Below are positions 15,711-23,798 of a stretch of DNA of 33,520 nucleotides, one piece after another (the first letter of the stretch is position 1; each line of letters begins with the position of its first letter). This DNA is from Acetobacteraceae bacterium (lineage in GTDB: Bacteria > Pseudomonadota > Alphaproteobacteria > Acetobacterales > Acetobacteraceae). The position numbers were made by a program, and so were the translations under genes. The stretch is taken from the NCBI GenBank assembly GCA_025352375.1, contig JANXTL010000332.1, forward strand, positions 1-33,520. Reading direction: 5' to 3'. The notes beneath the pieces are model-generated. The model saw nothing but the letters and a program-made list of their open reading frames with translations, was not told the origin of the DNA and ran no database searches.

Positions 15711-16579
15711 CCGATAAACTCGTCCGCCCGGTAACCCTGCGCGAACAGCAACGCGCGCAGGTCGGCGTGATCGACTCGAACACGCGCCTCGGCCGCAACA
15801 ATGGGCTTGGCGTGGTAGGCGACGCCCAGACCGGCCTCCCGCAGCATATCCAGGTCATTCGCACCATCGCCCACCGCCAATGTGGCCTTGAGTTGCACAC
15901 CGCGTTCGGCGGCGAGGTCGCGCAACGCGTCCAGCTTGGCGGTGCCATCCAGGATGGGTTCCGCCACGGTTCCCAGCAATATTCCGTCGGCGTGCAATAG
16001 TTCGTTGGAGCGGTGCAGCTCAAACCCCAGTTTTTCGGCGACGCGGCCGGTGAAGAAGGTAAAGCCGCCGGAGACCAACGCCGTCAGCGCACCCCGCGCC
16101 CGCATGGTCGCGACCAGTTCGGCTGCCCCCGGGGTCAGGCGGATGCGTTCCCAGGTTTGGTCCAGAGCATCGACGGACAACCCCTTCAGCATGCCGACGC
16201 GTTCGCGGAGGGCGTCCTTAAAGTCGATCTCCCCGTTCATCGCACGGGCCGTGATGGCGGCGATCTTTTCCCCGATGCCGGCGAGATCGGCGAGTTCGTC
16301 GAGGGTTTCGCCGGTGATGATCGTGCTGTCCATGTCGGCGATCAGCAGGCCTTTGCGGCGTCCCCGTGGCCGAACGGGGATGGCGTCCACTGGGGCGCCA
16401 TCCAGCGCGGCATGCACCAGATCCATGTCCGGGACCGAGGTCAGGGGGATATCGGCGGCCTCCCCAGGGGAGAGGATGACCGGCATCCCGGCGCGCAGGG
16501 CGTCACGGACGCGATTGACGATGGCTGGGGTAAGCGTCGTGGCTTCCCGGTTGGCGACGAGGGTCAGGATATAATGCAT
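15707..16579 (-). CDS. serB: Phosphoserine phosphatase SerB
   Basis: This 290-residue HAD-superfamily enzyme carries out the last step of serine synthesis, dephosphorylating phosphoserine. The nucleophile motif is DMDSTIITGETLDELA, motif II is ALVSGGFTFFTGRVAEKLGF, and motif III/IV is VGDGANDLDMLREAGLGVAYHAKP. The N-terminal ~85 residues form the small regulatory-type domain seen in proteobacterial SerB. I chose the ATG at 16579 (MHYILTLV); a start 48 bp earlier adds an Arg/Pro-rich stretch that does not fit. No clear ribosome-binding site is visible. Confidence 0.95.
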   Translation of the reverse strand: MHYILTLVANREATTLTPAIVNRVRDALRAGMPVILSPGEAADIPLTSVPDMDLVHAALDGAPVDAIPVRPRGRRKGLLIADMDSTIITGETLDELADLAGIGEKIAAITARAMNGEIDFKDALRERVGMLKGLSVDALDQTWERIRLTPGAAELVATMRARGALTALVSGGFTFFTGRVAEKLGFELHRSNELLHADGILLGTVAEPILDGTAKLDALRDLAAERGVQLKATLAVGDGANDLDMLREAGLGVAYHAKPIVAAEARVRVDHADLRALLFAQGYRADEFIG

Positions 16580-16754
16580 GCGGCGGAAACTGGCAGGGGG
16601 GGCGCGAGGACGCAATGGGGATGCCAACCGGATTGCGGGCTGGCTGCCGCCGCCGACGTTGGCGTGGAATCCGCATGATTGACCGCGAGAGGCGCAGAGG
16701 AAAGGAGGTCATTATAACTTCGGCGCATCGACCCGCTGTCCATTTTAACGGCGA

Positions 16755-17561
16755 TCAGCCCCCCATGATCGCCTTGCACGCCGCCGGCAGCACGCGGGGC
16801 GGCCGCGGGGTCGACGGTTTCGGCGGGTCGGGATGGTCGAGCTGATCGAACCACCATTGCAACGTGGCATCGCATCCGTCGCCGGGCGGCGGCGGGTTCA
16901 TCGGCACGCATTCGGTCTGACCGGCGGGGCACTTGAAGCTGATGTGCATATGCGCGCGATGCCCGTACCACGGGCGGATCAGCCGCAGCCAGGACCGGTC
17001 GCCCGTGACCTCATTGCACAGCTGCTTCTTGATCGCAGCGTTGACCAGGATGCGATCGACATCCGGTAAATTGGCGGCCAGCCGCAGCAGTGTTGTCACG
17101 CCCGGGGTCCACCGCGCGGGATCGACCGCGCGCTGGTCGCCGCGCACGACGCTGGTGACCTGGATGGCCTCGCGCTCGACGACGCTCAGCGCGGCTTTGG
17201 GGCGCGGGTCCAGCCCGATATCGGCGTCCAGCCCGACCTGATGCGCGGCGTGACCGCCCGCCATGGGGCCACCGCGGGGATTGGAGATATCCTCGACGTA
17301 GAAATCCGCCAGCCCGGCTTTATGGGCGAGGGCGCCGAGCATCTTGATGCGGTCGATGACGGGTGGCGCACCGTAGAAGCTGCTGGCGTTCAGGTGGATG
17401 GTCTGGAACCCTTCCCCCGACGATGGCAGGCGTTCGGCGCCGGCGATGCAGCCCCCGGTCCCGTCCCCGCCCACGATGCGCAGCGGGCCGAGCGCGGGGG
17501 TCGAGATCGGACCGGCGGCTGCCAGGAACAGGACCGATACGGCGAGGAGGAAACACCGCAT
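16755..17561 (-). CDS. mepA: Penicillin-insensitive murein endopeptidase MepA
   Basis: This 268-residue M74-family metallopeptidase cuts the D-Ala-meso-DAP crosslinks of peptidoglycan in the periplasm. A signal peptide opens the protein (MRCFLLAVSVLFLAAAG). Zinc-site motifs GGHAAHQVGLDADIG and WYGHRAHMHISFKCP match the family, and the C-terminus is Pro-rich. The true start is the ATG at 17561: the frame stays open much further upstream, but that part is antisense to other genes. It starts 2 bp after the polysaccharide-export gene stop, so the two are probably co-transcribed. Confidence 0.93.
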   Translation of the reverse strand: MRCFLLAVSVLFLAAAGPISTPALGPLRIVGGDGTGGCIAGAERLPSSGEGFQTIHLNASSFYGAPPVIDRIKMLGALAHKAGLADFYVEDISNPRGGPMAGGHAAHQVGLDADIGLDPRPKAALSVVEREAIQVTSVVRGDQRAVDPARWTPGVTTLLRLAANLPDVDRILVNAAIKKQLCNEVTGDRSWLRLIRPWYGHRAHMHISFKCPAGQTECVPMNPPPPGDGCDATLQWWFDQLDHPDPPKPSTPRPPRVLPAACKAIMGG

Positions 17562-17563
17562 GC

Positions 17564-18109
17564 TCAGAACCGCCGTTCGAAAATGGTGATGACATCGCCG
17601 GGTTGCACAAACGCCTGCCTGACGGCCTTGCCCTCGACGGCCTGCGCGCCTTGTGTCCGGACCACCGAAGCATACCCCTCCACCGCCCGGTATGTGAACC
17701 CGCCGGCGACGGCCGCGGCGGTCACCACGGTCATGCCGGGCTGGTAGGGATATTGGCCGGGCTTGTTGACCTCGCCCAGCACGAAGATCGGGCGGTAGGC
17801 AGTGATTTCCGCGACAACCGAGGGTTCGCGCAGCATGTTGCCCTTCTTCAGCGCGGTGGCGACGGCGGCCTCGAGCTGGTGCGTCGTCAGGCCGGCGGCG
17901 GGGATGGCGCCGATCAGCGGCACGGCGATGGCGCCGCTGGCGTTGACGTGGAACTCGCCGGTCAGCGATTCCTCCCCAAAGGTGATCAGGCGTACCGCGT
18001 CGCCGGGGCCGAGGCGGTAGTCGGACGGTGACGTGGCCGCCAGATCGGGCAACCCGCGCCCGGGGGCGCAGCCGGCCAGGAACAAAAGCAGCAAAAGGGT
18101 CGGACGCAT
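17564..18109 (-). CDS. Short Wza-like polysaccharide export lipoprotein
   Basis: This 181-residue lipoprotein has a signal peptide with lipobox LAGC at residues 11-14. The Poly_export domain follows (DYRLGPGDAVRLITFGEESL, then VPLIGAIPAAGLT), and a single SLBB-type domain (VLGEVNKPGQYPYQPGMTV) comes next. Wza proteins form the outer-membrane channel for capsule or exopolysaccharide; this one is short, with one SLBB unit and no long C-terminal helix. No polymerase, glycosyltransferase or tyrosine kinase genes are nearby, so the partner system must lie elsewhere. Confidence 0.88.
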   Translation of the reverse strand: MRPTLLLLLFLAGCAPGRGLPDLAATSPSDYRLGPGDAVRLITFGEESLTGEFHVNASGAIAVPLIGAIPAAGLTTHQLEAAVATALKKGNMLREPSVVAEITAYRPIFVLGEVNKPGQYPYQPGMTVVTAAAVAGGFTYRAVEGYASVVRTQGAQAVEGKAVRQAFVQPGDVITIFERRF

Positions 18110-18197
18110 GGCGGCCTCGCGGGGTCAGTGGTATCGTAGCGACCAACCATAACCCCGGACTGGTTAATAAATCGTTAACACCAGGAGGAAAATCCGC

Positions 18198-18644
18198 ATG
18201 TCCCGCCTCGTTTATGTGCTCAATGGTCCCAACCTCAACCTGCTGGGCAAGCGCCAGCCGCACATTTACGGGCATGAGACGCTGGCGGATGTGGAGCGGG
18301 ACTGCCGCGCTTTGGCAACCGAACTGGGACTGGCGCTGCGCTTCCACCAGAGCAACCGCGAATACGAGATCATCGACTGGATCCATGAGGCTCGGGAAAC
18401 CGCCTGCGGCCTGGCGATCAACCCGGCCGCGTTTACCCATACCTCGGTCGCGGTGCTGGACGCGCTGAACACCTTCAATCATCCGGTGATCGAGGTACAC
18501 ATCTCCAACGTCCACAAGCGGGAGGAATTCCGGCACAAGTCCTTCGTCTCGCTGCGCGCGGACGGAGTCATCGCGGGCTGCGGCACGCTGGGGTATCAGC
18601 TCGCCCTACGCTGTATCGCGCAGCTGCTAGATCGGGCGAAATAA
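18198..18644 (+). CDS. aroQ: Type II 3-dehydroquinate dehydratase AroQ
   Basis: This 148-residue enzyme converts 3-dehydroquinate to 3-dehydroshikimate in aromatic amino acid synthesis. The N-terminus [18 protein letters not shown] carries the catalytic Tyr24 on its lid loop. The substrate-binding stretches [17 protein letters not shown] and [17 protein letters not shown] are present. Length is standard for the dodecameric type II family. AGGAGGAAAA precedes the ATG, one of the strongest ribosome-binding sites in the window. Confidence 0.97.
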   Translation: MSRLVYVLNGPNLNLLGKRQPHIYGHETLADVERDCRALATELGLALRFHQSNREYEIIDWIHEARETACGLAINPAAFTHTSVAVLDALNTFNHPVIEVHISNVHKREEFRHKSFVSLRADGVIAGCGTLGYQLALRCIAQLLDRAK

Positions 18645-18658
18645 CATCCAGCGTCAAA

Positions 18659-18744
18659 GCCGGACTTGACCCGGCAAACGCCTGCGATACTAGGACGCGG
18701 AACCGCGTGCATGCTTCCGGCGGTGGTCGGGTCGAGCCCGACCA
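18659..18744. repeat. Cluster of three hairpins, REP-like element candidate
   Basis: Between aroQ and the importer gene lie three closely spaced dyads: GCCGGACTTGACCCGGC at 18659-18675 (one mismatch), ACGCGG/CCGCGT at 18705-18718, and TGGTCGGG/CCCGACCA at 18724-18744. The GTCGGG-TCGAG-CCCGAC style is common in dispersed palindromic elements of alphaproteobacteria. Only one copy occurs in this window, so repeat status is unproven; it may instead terminate aroQ. Confidence 0.4.
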
Positions 18745-18775
18745 TGACGGTTTTGCGAAGACCCAGGAGTTCACC

Positions 18776-19762
18776 ATGACCTACGCCATCACACGCCGCA
18801 CCCTCGGCGGTACCGCCATCGCCGCTTTCGCCATTGGGGGCGCCATTGGGGGCGCGATCGGGCGCGCCCGCGCCGCCGGACCCGAGGAAATCCGGGTAGA
18901 CTGGGCGACCTACAACCCGGTCAGCCTGATCCTCAAGGACCAGGGGCTGCTGGAGAAAGAATTCGCCGCCGACAAGATCGCCATCCGTTGGGTGATGTCG
19001 GCCGGATCGAACAAAGCGCTTGAGTTTCTGAACGCCGGCTCGCTGGATTTCGGCTCCACCGCCGGGGCAGCGGCACTGATCGCCAAGGTCAACGGCAACC
19101 CATTGAAGTCCATCTATGTGTTCTCCCGCCCGGAATGGACGGCGCTGGTGACCGGTAAGGACAGCCCGATCAAGACCGTCACCGATCTCAAAGGTCAGCG
19201 CGTCGCGGTCACCCGCGGCACCGACCCGCACATCTTCCTGGTTCGCGCCCTAGCCGGTGCCGGGTTGACCGAGAAAGACGTGAAGCTGGTGCTGCTGCAA
19301 CACGCTGACGGCCGCACGGCACTGGAACGCGGCGACGTCAACGCCTGGGCCGGGCTCGACCCGCTGATGGCGGCGTCGGAAGTCGAAAGCGGCGCCCGGC
19401 TGTTTTTCCGCAAGCCGGAGGCCAACACCTGGGGCGTGCTGAACGTGCGCGAAGATTTTGCGAAATCCAATCCCGCCTTGGTCAAGCGCGTCCTGACCGT
19501 TTACGAGACCGCCCGCAAATGGTGCCTCGCACACCCGGCCGAGCTGAAGGCGAGCATGATGGCGGCGACGAAGCTGTCGGACCCGGTGATTTCCAAGCAG
19601 TTGGAGCGCACCGATATCACCTCGGGCAAAATTGGCGCGGTGCAGGCGGCGACGATCGTCGAGGCCGGCAAGGCGTTGCAGGCCGCCGGCGTGCTGGACG
19701 AAAAGCTGGACATGGCGGCGATTACCAACGGCATGATCGACGCGTCATACCTCCCTGCATGA
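18776..19762 (+). CDS. ABC importer substrate-binding protein (SsuA/TauA-like)
   Basis: This 328-residue periplasmic binding protein belongs to the NMT1/SsuA/TauA superfamily, which binds sulfonates, taurine, nitrate or thiamine precursors. A Tat-like N-terminus (TRRTLGG) precedes a Gly/Ala-rich segment that contains an exact 12-bp tandem duplication (18830-18853). Core motifs include FLNAGSLDFGSTAGAA, VTDLKGQRVAVTRGTDPH and WCLAHPAELKASM. ATG at 18776 follows AGGAG. Its ligand cannot be read from sequence; an organosulfonate is a fair guess. It overlaps the permease gene by 4 nt. Confidence 0.9.
   Translation: MTYAITRRTLGGTAIAAFAIGGAIGGAIGRARAAGPEEIRVDWATYNPVSLILKDQGLLEKEFAADKIAIRWVMSAGSNKALEFLNAGSLDFGSTAGAAALIAKVNGNPLKSIYVFSRPEWTALVTGKDSPIKTVTDLKGQRVAVTRGTDPHIFLVRALAGAGLTEKDVKLVLLQHADGRTALERGDVNAWAGLDPLMAASEVESGARLFFRKPEANTWGVLNVREDFAKSNPALVKRVLTVYETARKWCLAHPAELKASMMAATKLSDPVISKQLERTDITSGKIGAVQAATIVEAGKALQAAGVLDEKLDMAAITNGMIDASYLPA
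18830..18853. repeat. 12-bp exact tandem duplication in a signal sequence
   Basis: GCCATTGGGGGC occurs at 18830-18841 and again at 18842-18853, in frame within the secretion signal of the importer binding protein. It encodes the repeated AIGG residues. Confidence 0.9.
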
Positions 19763-20514
19763 AGGCAATCGGGTTCATTATCCCGGTCGTCCTGGGTGTG
19801 GCGTGGGAGGTCGTGGTGGACAGCGGCCTCGCCGTCGGACGGCTCATGCCGCCGCCGTCCGTCCTTTGGCGCACGACCGCCGCTTTGGCCGCGTCGGGGG
19901 AATTGTGGACGCATGTGTCCGCGACGATGACCCGGATCGGCCTCGGCTTCCTGTTCGGCGCCGTCGCCGGCACCTTTGTGGGGGTGCTGACTGGCGCCAG
20001 CGGGTTTCTGCGGCAGTTGCTGGACCCTTCGATCCAGGCCCTGCGCGCCATCCCGTCGCTGGCCTGGGTGCCGCTGTTCATCCTGTGGCTGGGGATTTTC
20101 GAAACCTCCAAACTCGCGCTGATCGCCATGGGGGTGTTTTTCCCGGTGTATCTGGGGGTCCTCAGCGCGATCGAGGGCGTGGACCGCAAGCTTGTGGAGG
20201 TCGGCCGCGTCTTCGGTTTGACCGCCATGGGGATCGCTTTGCGCATTACCGGCCCCGCCGTCTTGCCGGCCTGGTTCGCCGCTTTGCGCACCGGCCTGGG
20301 CCTCGGCTTCATGTTCGTGGTCGCGGCCGAGCTGATGGGCGCGTCGGAGGGGCTGGGCTACCTGCTGCTCGATGGCCAGCAAATGGGGCGGGCGGACTCC
20401 ATCCTTGTGGCAATGATTGTGTTCGCCCTGTTGGGCAAGGCCTGCGACAGCGTGCTGGTGGCGATCAGCGTGCCCGTGCTGCGCTGGCAGGACACGGTGC
20501 GGGCGCGGCTATGA
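19759..20514 (+). CDS. ABC importer permease (SsuC/TauC-like)
   Basis: This 251-residue inner-membrane protein has about six hydrophobic segments and the BPD_transp_1 domain. The coupling region reads ELMGASEGLGYLLLDGQQ, the usual motif of SsuC/TauC permeases. RAIPSLAWVPLFILWLGI is also diagnostic. It overlaps both neighbours by ATGA junctions, so all three importer parts are translationally coupled. Confidence 0.94.
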   Translation: MKAIGFIIPVVLGVAWEVVVDSGLAVGRLMPPPSVLWRTTAALAASGELWTHVSATMTRIGLGFLFGAVAGTFVGVLTGASGFLRQLLDPSIQALRAIPSLAWVPLFILWLGIFETSKLALIAMGVFFPVYLGVLSAIEGVDRKLVEVGRVFGLTAMGIALRITGPAVLPAWFAALRTGLGLGFMFVVAAELMGASEGLGYLLLDGQQMGRADSILVAMIVFALLGKACDSVLVAISVPVLRWQDTVRARL

Positions 20515-21305
20515 CCCAGCTAACCATCAGCCACGTTGGCAAAACCTATGCCGATGGCACCGAGGCCTTGCGCGACATCCAGGTGCGCGCGGCCGAGGGC
20601 GAAATCGTCGCGATCCTCGGCGGCTCCGGCTGTGGCAAGACCACGCTGCTGCGGCTGGTGGCCGGGCTGGACGTGCCGAGCGGCGGCACGATTACGGTGG
20701 GCGGCGAGACTCTGAGCGGCACCCACCCGGCGATTAGCGCGGTGTTCCAGGAGCCTCGGCTGCTGCCCTGGCTGAAGGTCGGCGCCAATATCGCGTTCGG
20801 CGGACAACGACTGGAGGCAGCTGAGCGGCAACGGCGGACCGAGGCGCTAATCGAACGCATCGGGTTGGCTGGGTATGGGGGGCGTTGGCCCAGGGATTTG
20901 TCGGGCGGTCAGTCCCAGCGCGTCGCCATCGCGCGGGCCTTGATCGGGCATCCCGGCGTCCTGCTGCTGGACGAACCCTTTTCCGCACTCGACCCTTTCA
21001 CCCGTGCCAGCCTGCATGAGCTGGTGCTGGGCCTATGGACAGAGCTGAAACCCACCATCCTGATGGTGACCCATGACGTGGATGAGGCGGTGACGCTGGC
21101 CGACCGCATCGTGGTGATGAAGCCTCGGCCAGGGCGCGTGCATGACAGCATGGCGATGGATTTGCCCCGCCCCCGGGACAGACTGTCGTCGGCGTTCGAG
21201 CTGATGAAGCGCCGGGTGATGCGCACCATCGACCGGTCTTTGGCCGATGAGAGGCCGCCAGCCGCTCGGCCGGCAGGCCCCGGAGGCACGTCGCCCTGGT
21301 TGTAG
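20511..21305 (+). CDS. ABC importer ATPase (SsuB/TauB-like)
   Basis: This 264-residue ATPase energises the importer encoded just upstream. Walker A is GGSGCGKTT, the Q-loop is FQEPRLLPW, the signature is LSGGQSQRVAIARAL, and Walker B is LLLDEPFSALD, followed by THDVDEAV. These fit the SsuB/TauB group. The C-terminal ~20 residues are Pro/Arg-rich and not conserved. It is convergent with the GlcG-like gene, with only 7 bp between stops. It is the only importer ATPase in the window. Confidence 0.95.
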   Translation: MTQLTISHVGKTYADGTEALRDIQVRAAEGEIVAILGGSGCGKTTLLRLVAGLDVPSGGTITVGGETLSGTHPAISAVFQEPRLLPWLKVGANIAFGGQRLEAAERQRRTEALIERIGLAGYGGRWPRDLSGGQSQRVAIARALIGHPGVLLLDEPFSALDPFTRASLHELVLGLWTELKPTILMVTHDVDEAVTLADRIVVMKPRPGRVHDSMAMDLPRPRDRLSSAFELMKRRVMRTIDRSLADERPPAARPAGPGGTSPWL

Positions 21306-21312
21306 GGCCTGG

Positions 21313-21822
21313 CTACTTGAGCTGATCGGCGATTTTCAGGAGGCCAGCATTCGCGCAGGCCTCATCCTTGTCGGCGCCTGGCGCACCGCCGACGCCGATG
21401 CCGCCGATCGTCTCATTGCCGATCTTGATGGGCACGCCGCCGCCGAGCGAGATGACGCCTGGCACGTCTTTCAAACCCGCGGCGGCGGGAGTGGCGACGC
21501 GGGTCGCGAACTCCCCGCTCGTAATCCCAAAAGCCGCGGACGTGAATGCCTTGCGGCGGGACGTTTCCAGGGTTTGCGGACCGGCGCCGGCATCGCGGAT
21601 ATAGGCCTGTAGGTTGCCGGCGCGGTCGACGATGGCGACCGAGACCTTGTAACCGTCCTTACGGCACTGCTCCATGGCGGCCATGACCATGGCGTTGGCC
21701 GCGTCGGCTGTGAGTTGGCGGGTGGTAACGGTCGCACCCTGCGCCAGCACCGGCTGTGCGGCGGCGAGACTGGCGATGGCGAGACTGGCGATAGCGGCGA
21801 CGATGGTCAGATGACGGAACAT
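21313..21822 (-). CDS. Secreted GlcG/HbpS family protein
   Basis: This 169-residue protein carries a signal peptide and the GlcG/HbpS (DUF336) domain. Conserved stretches include VSVAIVDRAGNLQAYIRDAGA, then LGGGVPIKIGNETIGGIGVGGAPG and the DEACANAGL C-terminus. Family members include the heme-binding HbpS of Streptomyces and GlcG of glycolate operons; the role here is unknown. The start at 21822 is preceded by GGGAGG. The signal region contains an exact 15-bp tandem duplication (21763-21792) that repeats IASLA. Confidence 0.9.
   Translation of the reverse strand: MFRHLTIVAAIASLAIASLAAAQPVLAQGATVTTRQLTADAANAMVMAAMEQCRKDGYKVSVAIVDRAGNLQAYIRDAGAGPQTLETSRRKAFTSAAFGITSGEFATRVATPAAAGLKDVPGVISLGGGVPIKIGNETIGGIGVGGAPGADKDEACANAGLLKIADQLK
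21763..21792. repeat. 15-bp exact tandem duplication in a signal peptide
   Basis: GGCGAGACTGGCGAT occurs at 21763-21777 and again at 21778-21792. It is in frame within the signal peptide of the GlcG-like protein and lengthens the hydrophobic core by five residues. Confidence 0.9.
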
Positions 21823-21950
21823 GTGAGCCTCCCTTTTGGATCTCGGGCGATTACCCGCCCTTACAGAATAGACCACTCCGATGGCGGATTATTCCTCAAC
21901 GGTGTGTCGGTAAGTTCGATTCTTCCTGACGAACGCGGCCCGCGGCATGA

Positions 21951-21981
21951 GCCGCCGGTCGTCGCCTCGGCGACCGGCGGC
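21951..21981 (-). terminator. Strong GC hairpin downstream of the nuclease-like gene
   Basis: GCCGCCGGTCG and CGACCGGCGGC form a perfect 11-bp stem with a 9-nt loop, 26 bp beyond the stop codon of the minus-strand nuclease-like gene. It has no T run, so intrinsic termination is only probable. It separates that gene from the GlcG-like gene on the same strand. Confidence 0.5.
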
Positions 21982-22007
21982 GGTTTGCCTGCCTATCCCT
22001 GGCGGTA

Positions 22008-22784
22008 TTACGGCTCGTTGTGTATCTCCACGCTAAAAACCATGCGCGCCGGTGTATGCTGCCAATTTGCAATATTTACGCTCGGTGCGAAATTTGGCAT
22101 CACGACATTTTGAATATCCGCTGCACGCGGATCGCCCAACACGACGGGCACGCAGATATTTGGGGGTGCCGGCATTAAATGCGGCGCCATGAAAGCCGGG
22201 AATTTTGGTATATGAACAAACTGATAATCCAGGGTTAGGTCTGAATAAACATAGCTGTGCATATCGGCCGGGGCGACCAGATTCGCATAAGGGACGGCCG
22301 ATACGGCGACGGTATACTCTACGCCATACCACTCATTAAGGTTTGGATAGGTTTTGTCGATATTATAACACAACGTCAGCATGCGCTTGAGGTGTCCCTC
22401 GAACACGCGATGGGCGTTATTGGCAGCAGCCGTCAACGGCGTAAGATTTTGGTTCTGCGTGCCGCTGCCCCCCAATTCCGCGTTCAAGAGGTGGCCGGCC
22501 TTCCAGGTTTTGGCACTATTGGCATGCAGAAGCCCCATCAATGGCTGAAGACTGTTGGCGTTGGTCGGGGTGCCGCGCCGTTGCCCGTCGCCGAGATCCG
22601 GGCCAAGGATCGCCGTCATGGCCGAGCCGCCGGTTGGGATCATCTGGTTCGCCGGGACGGTCAACGGACAAGCGCCATATTGCCGCACAAAGCCGTAGTT
22701 AACGTCAACGAGTTCACGCCGGACCGAGGTTTTTCGGGTCCGCCCGAATGTACCGGGAGCGGGTGGAATCATTCTGGTCGCCAT
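22008..22784 (-). CDS. Putative nuclease/toxin-like protein (NUC/HNH-like motif)
   Basis: This 258-residue protein has no signal peptide or membrane segment. Its central stretch, WKAGHLLNAELGGSGTQNQN followed by LTPLTAAANNAHRVFEGHLK, resembles the catalytic region of DNA/RNA non-specific endonucleases and related toxin domains. In those, a His in GHLL-type motifs and a later Asn form a beta-beta-alpha metal active site. The flanks, including an NEWYGVEYTVAVSAVPYANL segment, are unfamiliar. The frame stays open upstream of 22784, but that part is antisense to ygfZ; ATG at 22784 has AAAGGG about 9 nt before it. Bases are visibly AT-richer here than in neighbouring genes, suggesting acquisition. 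No immunity or secretion gene is recognised beside it. Confidence 0.65.
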   Translation of the reverse strand: MATRMIPPAPGTFGRTRKTSVRRELVDVNYGFVRQYGACPLTVPANQMIPTGGSAMTAILGPDLGDGQRRGTPTNANSLQPLMGLLHANSAKTWKAGHLLNAELGGSGTQNQNLTPLTAAANNAHRVFEGHLKRMLTLCYNIDKTYPNLNEWYGVEYTVAVSAVPYANLVAPADMHSYVYSDLTLDYQFVHIPKFPAFMAPHLMPAPPNICVPVVLGDPRAADIQNVVMPNFAPSVNIANWQHTPARMVFSVEIHNEP

Positions 22785-22994
22785 GTCGCCGTACCCTTTC
22801 GCCGATACACCGCCACGAAAGATGCACAGGTCTAACGTGGCGTGCCAACCTGTTGCACATGCGGATTTCAGTGACAAGGGAGACACAGAGTCGTTTTTTG
22901 AATGAACGTCCGGCGATGTCGAAGCTCGGCTCGGGACAGCCTCGTTCTCCGGCCCCCACCTTGCACCGACGCCACGAACCCCTACCTTTCCACC

Positions 22995-23798
22995 ATGACA
23001 AACGTGGCGGAGCTGCCCGAACGGGGCGTAATCGAGATCGGGGGGGTGGATCGGGTGTCCTTCCTCCAAGGTCTGGTATCCAACGACGTGGCTGAAGCCG
23101 CGCCGGGCCGCGCGGTATGGGCGGCGTTTCTGACCCCGCAGGGCAAATGGCTGGCCGATTTTTTTGTCCATGCCGACGGCGACCGGCTGCTGCTGGACGC
23201 CGAGCGGGCGCAGATCGGAATGCTGGTGCCGCGCGTCCAGCGATATCGGTTGCGGGCCAAGGTTACGGTCGTGCCGGCGGACGGTCTCCGGGTTTATGCG
23301 GCTTGGGGCGGGCCTCCGCCGGAAAACCCCATCGTCGCCCCCGACCCACGCCTGCCCGAGGCCGGCTGGCGGCTGCTTTCAACCACCCCCATTCCCACCG
23401 ACGCCACCGCCGGAGACTACGACGCGCACCGCCTGTCGCTCGGGCTGCCCGACGGCTCCCGCGACATGGAACCCGAGAAAAGCATCCTGCTGGAGGCCGG
23501 ATTCGACGAACTGCACGGCGTGTCCTGGAGCAAGGGCTGCTACATGGGGCAGGAGCTAACCGCCCGCACCAAATACCGCGCGCTGATCAAGCGCCGGCTG
23601 GTGCCGGTCGCCATCGACGGGATCGCCCCCGCACCTTTCACACCGGTCTTCAAAGACGGCATCGACGTCGGCACAATGCGTTCGTCCCGCGGCCAAACCG
23701 GCCTCGCCGTCATCCGCCTGGACGCAATACACGCCAAACTCGCCTGCGGCGACGCCACCCTGACGCCCGTCATTCCATCCTGGATGCACGTCTCATGA
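22995..23798 (+). CDS. ygfZ: YgfZ/GcvT-domain folate-binding Fe-S repair protein
   Basis: This 267-residue protein is YgfZ, a tetrahydrofolate-dependent protein that supports the synthesis or repair of certain Fe-S enzymes. The signature KGCYMGQELTART with its conserved Cys is intact, as are VSFLQGLVSNDV and FLTPQGKWLADFFV near the N-terminus. Start ATG at 22995 is chosen because homology begins there; the upstream in-frame extension is Arg/Pro-rich and not conserved. It overlaps the next gene by ATGA. Functionally it belongs with SUF and Mrp earlier in the window. Confidence 0.94.
   Translation: MTNVAELPERGVIEIGGVDRVSFLQGLVSNDVAEAAPGRAVWAAFLTPQGKWLADFFVHADGDRLLLDAERAQIGMLVPRVQRYRLRAKVTVVPADGLRVYAAWGGPPPENPIVAPDPRLPEAGWRLLSTTPIPTDATAGDYDAHRLSLGLPDGSRDMEPEKSILLEAGFDELHGVSWSKGCYMGQELTARTKYRALIKRRLVPVAIDGIAPAPFTPVFKDGIDVGTMRSSRGQTGLAVIRLDAIHAKLACGDATLTPVIPSWMHVS

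Noticed and set aside
16711-16716. Perfect TATAAT on the minus strand upstream of serB
   Set aside because: The nearest -35-like TGGACA (16737-16742) is 20 nt away, too far for a standard promoter, and the site is 130 bp from the serB start.
17562-18536. Long minus-strand extension upstream of mepA that would give a 593-residue protein
   Set aside because: The extension is antisense to aroQ and out of frame with the polysaccharide-export gene. It is Arg-rich and low-complexity, and a signal peptide begins exactly at the ATG at 17561.
22785-23171. Upstream extension of the nuclease-like gene
   Set aside because: It runs antisense through ygfZ and has no protein-like features; the ATG at 22784 has a plausible ribosome-binding site.
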